A stretch of 64,000 nt of DNA from Burkholderia sp. SRS-46 (GTDB taxonomy: Bacteria > Pseudomonadota > Gammaproteobacteria > Burkholderiales > Burkholderiaceae), in the NCBI RefSeq assembly GCF_004343775.1, contig NZ_PTXL01000003.1:248001-312000 (forward strand), in the 5' to 3' direction. The position numbers were made by a program, and so were the translations under genes. A model generated the notes under the pieces. The model was given only the letters and a program-made list of their open reading frames with translations, ran no database searches and was not told the origin of the DNA. This document shows positions 43,241 to 52,978 of this stretch, piece after piece; the stretch's first letter is position 1; each line of letters opens with the position of its first letter.

Positions 43241-44152
43241 ATGGGTGCGCTGCCGTTCGACGCCCTCGCGCTCGGCGCCTCGTACGCACTGCTCGCGACG
43301 GGTTTCACGCTGGTGTTCGGCGTGCTGCGGCGCGTGAACCTCGCGTACGGCGCGACCGTGATGTTCGGGCTGTACGTCGCGATCCGGCTGACCGCGTCGC
43401 TGCCGCCCGTCGTCGCGTTCGTGGCCGCGCCGCTGATCGCGATCGCGGCCACCCTCGTCGTCAATCTTTATGTCGAGCGCCTGTGCTTCGCGCCGCATCG
43501 CGGCGGCGCGAGCGTCACCGCGATGGCGGCGAGCTTCGCCGTGTGGATGCAGATCGAGGATGCGGGCGTCCACCTGCTGCCCGCGCACGCGAATCCGTTC
43601 CCGTCGCCGTTCGCGTTGTTGCCGCCCGCGTGGCAGGCCGGCCCGGTCCGCGCGGACCATGCAATCGCACTCGGCTGCGCGGCCCTCGCGACGCTCGGCT
43701 GCTGGCTGCTGCTGCACCGGACCCGCTTCGGCCTCGCGGTGCGCGCGATCGTCGACGACGGCGCGGCCGCCACGTTGATGGGCATCGACGTGCGCCGCGT
43801 GTCGACCCGCGTGTTCGCGCTGGCGGCCGCGCTCGGCGCGCTCGGCGGCTGCCTGATCGCCGGCATCCAGGGCCAGGTGAGCGCGATGTTCGCGATGTGG
43901 GCGACGCTGAAGGGGCTCGCCGCCGCCGTGCTGGGCGGCTTCGGCTCGTTGCCGGGCGCGATTGTGGGTGGCCTCGCGCTCGGCGCGGTCGAAACCGTGC
44001 TGCAGGCGCGGGTCGGCGCCGAATACCGCGATCTCGCCGCGAACCTGCTGCTGCTCGCGGTGCTGTGCGTGCGGCCCGGCGGGCTCGCGTCGCTCGTGCC
44101 GGGCCGCCGCGCGCGCGCCGCGCTGCTCGACCGCGCGGAGCCCGGCCGATGA
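43241..44152 (+). CDS. ABC importer permease (LivH type)
   Basis: 303 aa, about eight hydrophobic segments. ALALGASYALLATGFTLVFGVLRRVNLAYGA is the typical LivH N-terminus, with MGIDVRRVSTRVFALAAALGALGG and GGFGSLPGAIVGGLALG later. It lies one base after the ATPase stop and overlaps the LivM-like gene by four bases. Confidence 0.9.
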   Translation: MGALPFDALALGASYALLATGFTLVFGVLRRVNLAYGATVMFGLYVAIRLTASLPPVVAFVAAPLIAIAATLVVNLYVERLCFAPHRGGASVTAMAASFAVWMQIEDAGVHLLPAHANPFPSPFALLPPAWQAGPVRADHAIALGCAALATLGCWLLLHRTRFGLAVRAIVDDGAAATLMGIDVRRVSTRVFALAAALGALGGCLIAGIQGQVSAMFAMWATLKGLAAAVLGGFGSLPGAIVGGLALGAVETVLQARVGAEYRDLAANLLLLAVLCVRPGGLASLVPGRRARAALLDRAEPGR

Positions 44153-45111
44153 CGCTGCTCGCGAACTTCGGCCTGCTGGCGTTTCTTGCGCTGTCCACGT
44201 ACGTGCTCGCGATCGGCGGCGACCTGTCGTTCGGGCAGCAGGCGCTGTTCGGGCTCGGCGCCTATGCGGGCGCGTCGGCGACGGTGCTCGGCGCGTGGCC
44301 GCTCGCGGCCGCGCTCGCGCTTGCCGCCGTGGTCGGCATCGCGGCCGGGTTCGCGCTGCGCGCGCTCACGCTGCGGCTGCGCGCGCTCGGCTTCTCGCTC
44401 GCGACGCTCGCGGCCGCCGAGACGGTGCGCCAGGCGCTGGCGGTCGTGCGTGTGCAGCGGCTTGGCGCGGACGGCGAGCCGGTCGGCCCGAACGGCGCGG
44501 AGGGCTTCGCCGGCATCCGCTACGTGTTCGAGCACGGGATGACGCCGGGCGACGTCGCGCTCGTCGTGTGGAGCGTGCTCGCGATCGTGCTCGTTGGGCT
44601 CGTGGTGCTCGAGCGCACGCGCTTCGGCCGCGCACTGCGGATGACCGGCGAGGATCCCGCGCTCGCCTCCGCGCTCGGTATCGACGTGCGGCGCGTGAGG
44701 CTCGTCGCGGCGGCGCTCGCGGGCGGCATCGCGGCGCTCGGTGGCGCGCTTTACGCGCACTGCAATACCTACATCGAACCGGACAACTTCGACCTGATGC
44801 TCGGCATCCACGGCCTGTCGTACGCGCTGATCGGCGGGCTCGGCGCGCCGCTCGGGCCGTTCGCGGGCGTCGCCGTGGATCTCGGGCTGGTCGAGGGGAG
44901 CCGGGTGTTTCACGGCTATCGGATGATTGTGTTCGGCGGGCTCGTCGCGGCGATCCTCGTCGTGCGGCCGCGTGGGTTGGTTGATGAGGCGCTTGTCGTG
45001 AAGGTGCGCGGGTGGTGGCGCATGTGGCGCGTGCTACGCGCAATTCCCCGCTCGCCGCTGTCGCGCCGCTCGCGCCGCCGCGCGGCGCGGCGTCAAACGG
45101 AGCAAATATGA
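44149..45111 (+). CDS. ABC importer permease (LivM type)
   Basis: 320 aa. LAIGGDLSFGQQALFGLGAYAGA is typical of LivM, as are LGIDVRRVRLVAAALAGGIAALGGALYA and GGLGAPLGPFAGVA. The C-terminal 30 residues are very Arg-rich and may run beyond the usual end. ATG at 44149 overlaps the LivH stop; its own stop overlaps the next start. Confidence 0.9.
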   Translation: MTLLANFGLLAFLALSTYVLAIGGDLSFGQQALFGLGAYAGASATVLGAWPLAAALALAAVVGIAAGFALRALTLRLRALGFSLATLAAAETVRQALAVVRVQRLGADGEPVGPNGAEGFAGIRYVFEHGMTPGDVALVVWSVLAIVLVGLVVLERTRFGRALRMTGEDPALASALGIDVRRVRLVAAALAGGIAALGGALYAHCNTYIEPDNFDLMLGIHGLSYALIGGLGAPLGPFAGVAVDLGLVEGSRVFHGYRMIVFGGLVAAILVVRPRGLVDEALVVKVRGWWRMWRVLRAIPRSPLSRRSRRRAARRQTEQI

Positions 45112-45530
45112 CTCTTCCGCATTCCGACTCGGCCATTGCGCGGCGGCCGCTGCGCCGCGCGCGCGTGCTGGCGGCGCTCGTCGCGCTGGCTGCCGCGCTG
45201 CCGGCCGCGCACGCCGCCGCCCCCGACGCACGGATCGCGTGCAAGCCGGCCGGCGGCGCGTACGCGTACGACTGCGCGATCGATCTCGCCGATCCCCGCA
45301 CGCGCGCGCCCGTCGACGGCGCGCGCTTCACGGTGACGGCCGACATGCCGTCGATGCCGATGGCGCACAACATCACGCCCGTCGACGCGACGCCCGACGG
45401 CCAGCCGGGGCGCTACCGCGCGCGGCTCGCGCTGGAGATGGACGGTGTGTGGCTCGTCAAGCTGACGTTCAGCGCGCCGGTGCGTGATCGGGTGGTAAGG
45501 CGGATGCGGTTCGAGGGGAGTGCTGGTTAG
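45108..45530 (+). CDS. FixH/YtkA-like periplasmic protein
   Basis: 140 aa. Signal peptide at about 1-36 (ends AHA-Ala). The beta-rich domain contains TADMPSMPMAHNI, a Met/His motif similar to those in YtkA/FixH-like metal or c-oxidase-related proteins, then GRYRARLALEMDGVWLVKLTF. GGAG precedes ATG 45108, which overlaps the LivM-like stop, so it is the last gene of the importer operon. Its role beside an ABC importer is unclear. Confidence 0.75.
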   Translation: MTLPHSDSAIARRPLRRARVLAALVALAAALPAAHAAAPDARIACKPAGGAYAYDCAIDLADPRTRAPVDGARFTVTADMPSMPMAHNITPVDATPDGQPGRYRARLALEMDGVWLVKLTFSAPVRDRVVRRMRFEGSAG

Positions 45531-45821
45531 GGCGTGGTCATGCTGATGAAACGCTTGCGCTGGCCGGCAGAAGGGTGAACTCAAGGAACAGGACGCAGTT
45601 GATACCGCGTGTGTTCGCAAGGCGCGTGATGCGGCGATCGCTCAGTTCCGGCCGTTCGACATTGGCGCCTGGATCGTCGACAATCGCGGAAATGCTGCCG
45701 CATGATGGCGAATCGGCCGGTGCCTTTCTGACACGCCGCGCAGCAACAGCGGGTGGAGGAGCCACCATAACCCTTGGACTCGTCCCCGGCCTGTCGACTT
45801 CTTCCGGGCAGTCTCACTTAC
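45531..45821. other. Intergenic region
   Basis: About 290 bases between the FixH-like and diguanylate cyclase genes; open frames on both strands but no motif. It should hold the diguanylate cyclase promoter. Confidence 0.45.
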
Positions 45822-47030
45822 ATGCTAGATCCCGCAGTGGCGATTGCCACGTCCGCACTCATGAGCACGGTACTGCTGGTGCTGCTCGGTTCCCTGCTTC
45901 GATCGGGGATACCCGGCGTCCTCGAATGGTTTGCCGCCAATGCCGGGATGGTCGTAGCATTGCCGCTTATCCTGATGCGGGGCTGGATTCCAGACGCCCT
46001 ATCCGTCGTTGCCGCAAACATGCTGATGGCGTTGGCAGCCGTCACGTACTACGCCGGTTGCGCTCGTTTTCTCGGGCGCCCTGCCCACTGGCCTGCGCTG
46101 ACCGCCTCACTTCTGCCGCTTGGAATTGCGCTTGTCTACTGGCGTTATGCGGTCGACAGCATTCCTGTTCGCGTACTCGTCACAACGCTGTTCAGTTCCG
46201 CAGTTTGCATCGCGGTCGCGCTTTTGGTTCTCCGGCACCGCCCGTCCGGGCGATCAGCCTATCCCTATTGGGTGACCGCTGTGATGGCATTCCTCTTTGC
46301 CGCATGCCAGGTCGCACGAGGGGCCTATTTCATGACGTTGGACGGCGTGTCGAGCCCGCTGATGTTCGCCTCCACCGGCAACGTGATATTGCTGGTCGCG
46401 GGCGCGGCAATCATGCCGACGCTCTCGATGTCCGCGATGATGATGGTGCACGACGTACTTCTCGCCGATGCGCGCGAGGCAGCGAATCGTGACTTCCTCA
46501 CCGGGGCGCTCTCGCGCAAGGGCTTTGAAGCCGTTGCACGCATGCAGTTGGCCGAAGCGGGCAGGCGGGGTTTGCCGGCCTCGCTCCTGATCCTCGACCT
46601 CGATCATTTCAAGGCCATCAACGATACGCTCGGTCACGCTGGTGGGGACGCCGTGCTGCGCGAATTTGTCCGCTTGACTCAAATGCAACTGAGGCGTGGC
46701 GACGTGCTTGGGCGCATGGGCGGCGAGGAATTTGCCGTGCTACTGCCGGCAACCGAGTTGGACGACGCGCGGCGCATCGCGGAGCGGCTGCGCAATGCAG
46801 TCATTGCACATCCCGTGATAACAGCTGCCGGGCCGTGCTCGTACAGCATCAGCGGCGGGTTGGCCGGCTGGCGATCGGGCGAAACCCTGGACCACCTGAG
46901 CACGAGAGCGGACACTGCGCTATACGAGGCGAAGCGTTCGGGACGCAACAGGGTGTGCCTTCACGGGGTGGTGCGAAGCGCGAACACCTTGCCATCGCAA
47001 GATGGTGTTGAGCCGGATTTGGTTTCGTAA
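45822..47030 (+). CDS. Membrane diguanylate cyclase (GGDEF domain)
   Basis: 402 aa from the ATG at 45822; an in-frame TTG at 45774 is possible. Six or seven hydrophobic segments in residues 1-215, then a GGDEF domain: RDFLTGALSRKGFE, DLDHFKAINDTLGHAGGDAVL and the active-site GGEEF. An RxxD inhibitory site (RRGD) lies five residues before GGEEF, as in product-inhibited cyclases. It should make cyclic di-GMP in response to a membrane signal. No EAL domain. Confidence 0.92.
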   Translation: MLDPAVAIATSALMSTVLLVLLGSLLRSGIPGVLEWFAANAGMVVALPLILMRGWIPDALSVVAANMLMALAAVTYYAGCARFLGRPAHWPALTASLLPLGIALVYWRYAVDSIPVRVLVTTLFSSAVCIAVALLVLRHRPSGRSAYPYWVTAVMAFLFAACQVARGAYFMTLDGVSSPLMFASTGNVILLVAGAAIMPTLSMSAMMMVHDVLLADAREAANRDFLTGALSRKGFEAVARMQLAEAGRRGLPASLLILDLDHFKAINDTLGHAGGDAVLREFVRLTQMQLRRGDVLGRMGGEEFAVLLPATELDDARRIAERLRNAVIAHPVITAAGPCSYSISGGLAGWRSGETLDHLSTRADTALYEAKRSGRNRVCLHGVVRSANTLPSQDGVEPDLVS

Positions 47031-47481
47031 GCACTCGGGCCTCGCACGGATATCCGGGAACGGAGCGATATGCGTGTGCTGGAGCGTTGAGGAAATGTGG
47101 GCGGATCAGTGGGTCGGGCGGCAGGCGGCCAGGAGCGGCCGTTCGGCTCAGCGCTAAAACTGACGCTCGCGTGTCAAGTTCGCTCGACTAGCGGACGTCT
47201 GACCGCGGCATGCTTCGTGCCGATGGCGCTGTCAATTTTTGGCACTGGCGCGATAAAGGACCGCTGCACTACCGAAGGCTGCTAGGGGCACAATTAGAGC
47301 GATCAAGGTTGCCCGCCAATTCGAGGAAGTTTGCCCCGAGGATGCGCTGCAACAAGGCAGCCGCGTCGACCGTGATGACGCTTGGAAGTGGTTCCTGCCT
47401 GGTGATGGCTAGCGAGGAACCCTGCAGCACACCTCACCGCGGCGCACCCGCCGCCGCGGTCCCCATCGTTATCCTACCGGC
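47031..47481. other. Intergenic region
   Basis: About 450 bases. A few open frames but none supported. It contains one copy of a degenerate motif seen elsewhere in the island (see findings), here near 47120-47170. Confidence 0.4.
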
Positions 47482-49041
47482 CTATTTCTTCCAGGTAGCC
47501 GCCTTCAACGTCGCGTATACGGCCTCGACCTGATCGAGTCGCTTCGCGCTACGTCCGGCAAAACCCATCACGACGCTGCCCGAAGGTACAGACCAGTCGA
47601 ACGGACTGCCGCCACCACCGCCTCCAGCCACCGAACGGCCATCGTCGAGCGTAATGCGAAGCTGGTCGACGCGGTCCGCGGAGCGTCCCGACAGCCCCTT
47701 GATGAACTGCCCCGGCCGCACCTGCAGGGTCTGGCTCAAGCTGCCGCCCCCGCCACCGTGATACGTCTGCGTACTGGTCGATTTCGCGGTGACCTGGTAC
47801 GTGACGATCAGCGCATCGACTTCCGAGCCCGTGCGCAGCTGCACGGCACTGACGTAGGTTCGGTTCTGGATGTAGGTGTTGATATCGACGTCGTTGAACG
47901 GCGAACCGCCGTTGCCACCCCGGGTCGGCGATTGACCGATGCCGTATTCAAGCATCGGCGTACCCTTGTCGAGCGACGGCAGCGCCGGCTTGGTCAGCGT
48001 GGCGGTCGGATCGCTCTCGTAGCGCAAGAACTGCTCGTTCAGGGCGTCGAGGTTGGCCTGCGCCTCGCGTTGCACCTCATCGACCTTGCCGTCCTTGAAG
48101 CCTTGATAGAACGCATAGATTTCCTTGAGCCACGCGATCTGGTTCAGCAGTTCGGTCTCGGCGACCAGATATTGCGAAAGACCGCCGCGGCCATCGGGAC
48201 CGATCAGGAAATCGCGGTTCTTTGCGACGGGAACGAAACCGCTCATATCACCCACGTGCTCGTAGCCTGTCACGGCATACGCCACGATGGCCGGCGCATC
48301 GATCGGCAGGCTCGGGAACGCGAGCGCGTAGGCGATCATGCTGTCGGGCGTCGGAAATTTCGGATTGGCAATGCCGGAGATGTTCTGATTGAACGCAATT
48401 CGCACCTGGGTCGAGGTGGTGACCTTGTCGAGCTTGGCCTGCAGGCCCGCGTCCACTGAGCCGAATTGGAAAATGCCGTTGGCCTGCAGTTCGATACTCA
48501 CCGAGTTCTGCTCTTCCTTGCTCTGCGCATAGAAGGTATAGACCGCGTAGTACTCGGAACCACTCGTCACCGACGAGACGAACGAATCGCCATAGCTGCG
48601 AAAGAAGTCGTTCAACTGACTGTTGCCACTTGGCGGATTGATGCCGTTCTTGAGCTTGAAAGCGGTCGCGGTTTGGGTATTCATCACGTGCTTCGCACGC
48701 ACGACGATATTGACGCTGAACGTGGTCAAATTGAGCGTCTGGACAAACTCGGTCTTTTCGCTGCCTCCGCCGATCGGCCCGAAGCCGACCGACACCGACT
48801 GCGAGACGTCGAGTGCCTGATACAAGGTGTCGAGGTCCATCGTCACTTGATAAACCACGCTGCTGGCGCCGCCGTGTGTCGCGTAGCTGCCCTCCACCGC
48901 CGTCGACACGCCGGACCCGTTGACGCTGTCGGTACCCTGGAACAGGCTTGCGGGCGGTGGCACCCCGAGGAATTCGGCGGATTCACGCTCGGCGCGCGTC
49001 GGAACTGTGGCAACCACAGGATTGTTAACCCTTTCAAGCAT
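47482..49041 (-). CDS. Pore-forming-like protein with C-terminal jacalin-type lectin domain
   Basis: 519 aa from the ATG at 49041 (AGGAG 8 bases upstream); no signal peptide is seen. Residues 60-235 contain FFRSYGDSFVSSVTSGSEYYAVYTF and long amphipathic strands, similar in pattern to MACPF or other beta-pore-forming proteins. The last 150 residues carry jacalin-type features: GGNGGSPFND, a VSAVQLRTGSEVDALIVTY strand, GGGGGSLSQTLQV and FAGRSAKRLDQVEAVY. It may bind glycans and permeabilise membranes. The MACPF call is tentative; the lectin call is firmer. Confidence 0.65.
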   Translation of the reverse strand: MLERVNNPVVATVPTRAERESAEFLGVPPPASLFQGTDSVNGSGVSTAVEGSYATHGGASSVVYQVTMDLDTLYQALDVSQSVSVGFGPIGGGSEKTEFVQTLNLTTFSVNIVVRAKHVMNTQTATAFKLKNGINPPSGNSQLNDFFRSYGDSFVSSVTSGSEYYAVYTFYAQSKEEQNSVSIELQANGIFQFGSVDAGLQAKLDKVTTSTQVRIAFNQNISGIANPKFPTPDSMIAYALAFPSLPIDAPAIVAYAVTGYEHVGDMSGFVPVAKNRDFLIGPDGRGGLSQYLVAETELLNQIAWLKEIYAFYQGFKDGKVDEVQREAQANLDALNEQFLRYESDPTATLTKPALPSLDKGTPMLEYGIGQSPTRGGNGGSPFNDVDINTYIQNRTYVSAVQLRTGSEVDALIVTYQVTAKSTSTQTYHGGGGGSLSQTLQVRPGQFIKGLSGRSADRVDQLRITLDDGRSVAGGGGGGSPFDWSVPSGSVVMGFAGRSAKRLDQVEAVYATLKAATWKK

Positions 49042-49725
49042 GACCAAAACTCCTATCGAGATAAATGAATGGAACAATGAAGCAAGGGGCAATACGATCC
49101 TGCACTGGCACCATAGCCCTTTGATGTTCGGCATGCACCTGTTAGAGTTTTCAGTTACCTTCAGGCCTTGAACTCGCGCCTATTCCTGTTCGCATCCGGA
49201 AAGGCGATCAATCATGGCGAGAGTTTCTATTTCGCTATCGAGTTTCGCGAAAAGCCGCCTTTTGCATTCGATGGGCGGTCTGCTTGACTTCGGACGCGGT
49301 CGTTAAAGTCGCATCAATTCGACCGACCGCTCCGGGTCGGCTTCCGCCGGATGCAGTCCGTTCGACGCCGGCATCCGACAACGGCTCGCCGTCGGGCTGT
49401 AGTCGGCCAGTTTCGGACGTTCGATGTCGATGCTAGATCGGTGACAATCGATAGCTGAAGCGTTGATGTGCGTGAAAATTTTCTCGCGAAGGGAAGTCGC
49501 GATATGGTGACGTGGCGGTATTATTATCCTTTGATTCGGTTGCGAATATTCATTATTACCGGCCACCTGCCCATCGCAAACTGTCTCGCAATTCAAAAAA
49601 ACACCTAAAGAGAAGCTGTGATTTTGCCGATAACCTACGGCGATGCCTGACCGCACATCTCAGAATTAACGCGGGAGCGATTAAAAGTTTACGGAAAATC
49701 ACCTTCACCCTCAAGGCAGACATAA
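49042..49725. other. Intergenic region, falling GC
   Basis: About 680 bases upstream of both flanking genes. It includes a degenerate GGTCGGCTTCCGCCG-type motif around 49320-49350 and AT-rich stretches after 49440. No gene is supported. Confidence 0.45.
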
Positions 49726-50556
49726 ATGATGGAAATTATTGATTGGACGTGGAAGAACAAGGAATGGTTATTCAGTGGAATCTTGGCTACATTTTCGTTT
49801 GCAATATGGGGGTGGTTTAAATCGCACGGACAAAATCGACCGCCGGCTTTGGGCTACGAGATTTTTGGGCCGCTCAGCTATCCACTTCCCATTGATATAA
49901 TAAAAGAGGATATCGCAACCCAAACTCAAACCCCGGCCGAAGTCGTCATTCTCGCATTGCGGATCGACAACTATTCCGATGTATCGTGTCGAAACTTGCG
50001 TATTCTTTACTCGGCGGAATGCGAATATCCCGCACAGTTGGAATTCAAGCGAAGGGATGTAGAAGTTAAATACAATATTGACACAGAAAACAAGGAGATT
50101 TCAATCGATGAAATCCCCCCAAACGAAACTGTATCTGTGGCATTTTTCAATCCGTTTAACGGCTTCTCAATTGAGCATGTGCTAATTGGCGACACCAAAG
50201 TTACTGACTCAATGCGCAAGCATGCCGATGCGAAGCGCTATCCGATGCTATATTGGTCTGGGAAGATTGCAACTGCTGGAATGCTCATCGCGGTGGTCGC
50301 TACATTCTGTTCGGGATATGCGTTTTGGAAAAGTAGAGAAGATCGCGAAATCATTTCGTCAGCGACCGGCAACCTTGGCGGATGTGTACCGACCGTTATG
50401 CACGACTCTGACAAGAATCCGGATGATTTAAACCACCGATTTTTGGCATTGAATTATCCGTATGATCGTATGGTACTTGCAATGAATAAGGTGTCGTCTC
50501 TGGAAGAGCTTGATAAAAAGAAAACAGTTATATTCTGCGAGTTGAGCCAAGAATAG
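49726..50556 (+). CDS. Hypothetical membrane protein
   Basis: 276 aa. Hydrophobic segments at about residues 13-30 and 182-205, with a roughly 150-residue soluble part between them rich in Asn, Glu and Ile. ATG codons at 49726 and 49729; AAGG is 9-10 bases upstream. Codon use is markedly more AT-rich than in the core genome, suggesting transfer. No family recognised. Confidence 0.65.
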   Translation: MMEIIDWTWKNKEWLFSGILATFSFAIWGWFKSHGQNRPPALGYEIFGPLSYPLPIDIIKEDIATQTQTPAEVVILALRIDNYSDVSCRNLRILYSAECEYPAQLEFKRRDVEVKYNIDTENKEISIDEIPPNETVSVAFFNPFNGFSIEHVLIGDTKVTDSMRKHADAKRYPMLYWSGKIATAGMLIAVVATFCSGYAFWKSREDREIISSATGNLGGCVPTVMHDSDKNPDDLNHRFLALNYPYDRMVLAMNKVSSLEELDKKKTVIFCELSQE

Positions 50557-50924
50557 TGTTCGACGCAACCGCTGGGATGATCGAATGGGCCGAGCGCTTG
50601 CTTACAGCGCGCAGAACAACGCCCCTACGGGCAATCCTGTTTCCTGCGGTGGGCGCCCAGCACGTCGTTTCAAGTTTGCCGCCGCGCGAATGTCCCTTCC
50701 GGGTCGGGTTCGGCCGACGGCATCAGGCGGCGGCCGTCGGCCATGATCCGTCGCTCGCCTACATCGCCCGTCCGACGTTACACTGTCCCGTTCGCATCGC
50801 TTAGCGGTCGTCTATGCTGATTGAAGAGCGCGGGTAGTTGTGATTCTACAAGTTGCCGGCTCGCAATATGAACTCAACATTTCACCATCTTTTGTAGACG
50901 TGCCTACAAATTTCGGGGTTTCGA
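50557..50924. other. Intergenic region with short upstream frame
   Basis: About 370 bases. A GTG at 50839 opens a 34-codon frame (ending VSSEGMCDR) that runs into the start of the next gene in another frame. It could be the true N-terminus if a frameshift is present. A degenerate GGGTCGG motif is at 50692-50722. Confidence 0.4.
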
Positions 50925-51746
50925 GTGAAGGTATGTGCGACCGCTAAAGAACTCTTCCTCTACGTAAATGGGCTTTCTGTAGTTCGCCCGGCGAGGTTAG
51001 ATCCATGCGTTCAACTTCAGCCAACAACTGCAGCGATGTTGCCGATTGTCGAGGGTGCGTCCCGGGTTGACCTAGGGGTGATGATGACGTTTCTTGGCGG
51101 GGTCGAGAGCGAACTTCACCTTAGCGGATGCCATGGAAAAGAGCTCGCTGCAAAAGCATGGAACTCGATCTGGGACATCTTGCTGATTAATGCAATATTT
51201 GATCGCGATGCGATGGTAAATCTGCAGGCTGATTGCTCCGCAAAAAATCTGCGCGAATCGAGTGAATTGAGCGTTACCAACTATGCGCTCCGTGGCTTAA
51301 CTACCTCTGCGTCGGAGCCGCTGTCCGATCTCGATCTTTGCTGGCTTGAGGCAAACATAGAAGGTGCTCGCGCGTTGCTTGATGACAGTAGGTTTCAGAA
51401 TGCTGTGCACTGCTTGGCCACTTATCGGTGGCATTCGCTACCACGAGCTCGCTTGGCGCTGATATGGGCGGGAGTTGAAGGATTATTCGAAATTGAAAGT
51501 GAGATCGTCTTTCGTCTCAGCATCCATGTGGCTCAGTTTCTTGGGGGTGACGTGGCGGCTAGTCGAAAAGCGGCGTTTGACCAAGTGAAACGTCTCTACC
51601 GTATTCGGTCGCGAGCTGTCCACGGCGGAAAGATGGCTGAAAATTCGGACGAGGCGAGTACCGAGTCCGCCGCATTGCTGAGACGACTCATCCGCCGATG
51701 CATCGAACTCGGAGCGTTGCCAGACCCAAAGGCGTTTTTACCATAG
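50925..51746 (+). CDS. HEPN-like (Apea-type) hypothetical protein
   Basis: 273 aa from a GTG at 50925 with GGGG 7 bases upstream. The C-terminal helical region holds RIRSRAVHGG, an R-x4-6-H motif of HEPN ribonuclease folds, preceded by ALIWAGVEGLFEIESEI as in Apea-like proteins. Many HEPN proteins take part in toxin or phage-defence systems. The N-terminal half is not recognised. A smaller HEPN-like gene follows. Confidence 0.55.
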   Translation: MKVCATAKELFLYVNGLSVVRPARLDPCVQLQPTTAAMLPIVEGASRVDLGVMMTFLGGVESELHLSGCHGKELAAKAWNSIWDILLINAIFDRDAMVNLQADCSAKNLRESSELSVTNYALRGLTTSASEPLSDLDLCWLEANIEGARALLDDSRFQNAVHCLATYRWHSLPRARLALIWAGVEGLFEIESEIVFRLSIHVAQFLGGDVAASRKAAFDQVKRLYRIRSRAVHGGKMAENSDEASTESAALLRRLIRRCIELGALPDPKAFLP

Positions 51747-51902
51747 CCCGCAGCGTCATATTCAACAGAATTTAAGCGTTTGTGCCACCGAAATATCAGT
51801 CATCACGAGTCGGCAATTCGATTAGACAGAACCAGCAGTCGACGACGATTCCCTCTTATTTCGAGAGATTTTACTGCTGTTCCACAGCACACTTGAGGAC
51901 TT

Positions 51903-52406
51903 ATGAGACAGCTTCCGCCAGTCGTTGCCGGTGTTGATGGCAACATGCTCAAGCTCAAAACACTTGAGGATATCGACTATGAGTTTCTCGGATACCTGCT
52001 TACTTGCCACCTCGTCATCGAGCATCACCTCGACGAGTTTCTGACGACCTTAGGCACACGCCTTCGCTGGGACACAGCTAAGCTGACTTTCTCGCAGAAG
52101 CTCGCACTATTTCCGGTGGGGATCTTTCCGCGCGGCGGCGAGATGGTGGCTGCGATAAAACACCTTAACGGTCTTAGGAACAAAGTCGCGCACAGCATCA
52201 AATCTCGCGGGACCGATCTGAACTACAAGCCACTCAGTGATTTTTTGCGCGTAGCCTACGATGGGAAAAGGGATGTTCCAACTGAGCCGATTGCAATCTT
52301 GGAAGATTTCTCTTATTTCGTTTGCAGTGGTCTGATCGGATGGGTAGCTAGTGATGCTTATCGCACCAACTGGCGAAACGAGAGAGACAAATCTCTAGAG
52401 GTATGA
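51903..52406 (+). CDS. HEPN-like small protein
   Basis: 167 aa. Helical pattern with LGYLLTCHLVIEHHLDEFL and, in the middle, IKHLNGLRNKVAHSI, whose RNKVAH is an R-x4-H HEPN motif. The spacing from the previous gene is 156 bases, same strand. GAGG lies 6-9 bases before ATG 51903. It may be a nuclease or a HEPN partner of a missing nucleotidyltransferase. Composition is low-GC. Confidence 0.6.
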   Translation: MRQLPPVVAGVDGNMLKLKTLEDIDYEFLGYLLTCHLVIEHHLDEFLTTLGTRLRWDTAKLTFSQKLALFPVGIFPRGGEMVAAIKHLNGLRNKVAHSIKSRGTDLNYKPLSDFLRVAYDGKRDVPTEPIAILEDFSYFVCSGLIGWVASDAYRTNWRNERDKSLEV

Positions 52407-52978
52407 ATCTGCATCGACAGGATCCCGGCCCACGGCTACGGCCCGAATGTCCGTTGCACTTTGAGAAACGCCAGTACACAAGCGCGACGCCGGTCCGCTT
52501 AGGGTCGGCTAAAGCCGACCGTGTTGGGCGGAAACCGGCCAGGAAGCGACTTTCGTCTGGGGCGACGCCATGACATTTGGGAGCCAGTTCCACTACGCAA
52601 GCGGTCATTCGAATGCCTGGAGCCAGCGTCCTCTCATGGCCTTAGTGGACGCTGAAGCGTCAACCATTGTAGGTAGCTGGTTGGCGCCTTGCCGCCGTTC
52701 GCGCGGTCGTAGCCTCGGATGTCAGACACTGACGCGAATGAATGACTACTCGCGACCCATATGGGAAACACGCATTTTTCAAAGCGATCCTTTGTCAAAT
52801 GACGAATGCGCTACATTTGTTGCAGTTCTTTGGGTGAAATCTCCTAGTATTCAGGCCGCTCGCGGGCCATTTTCATCTCGTGACGCGGTCCTTTTGCTAC
52901 GGCCTGATTGACCCAGCAGTCGCCCACCGTACGAAGCTCGTACCGCGGGGCGCCCGGTCATTTTAAGCATCGGCCGCT
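52407..52978. other. Intergenic region
   Basis: About 570 bases between convergent genes. It includes a degenerate motif near 52494-52530 (GGTCCGCTTAGGGTCGGC type). No gene is supported. Confidence 0.4.
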
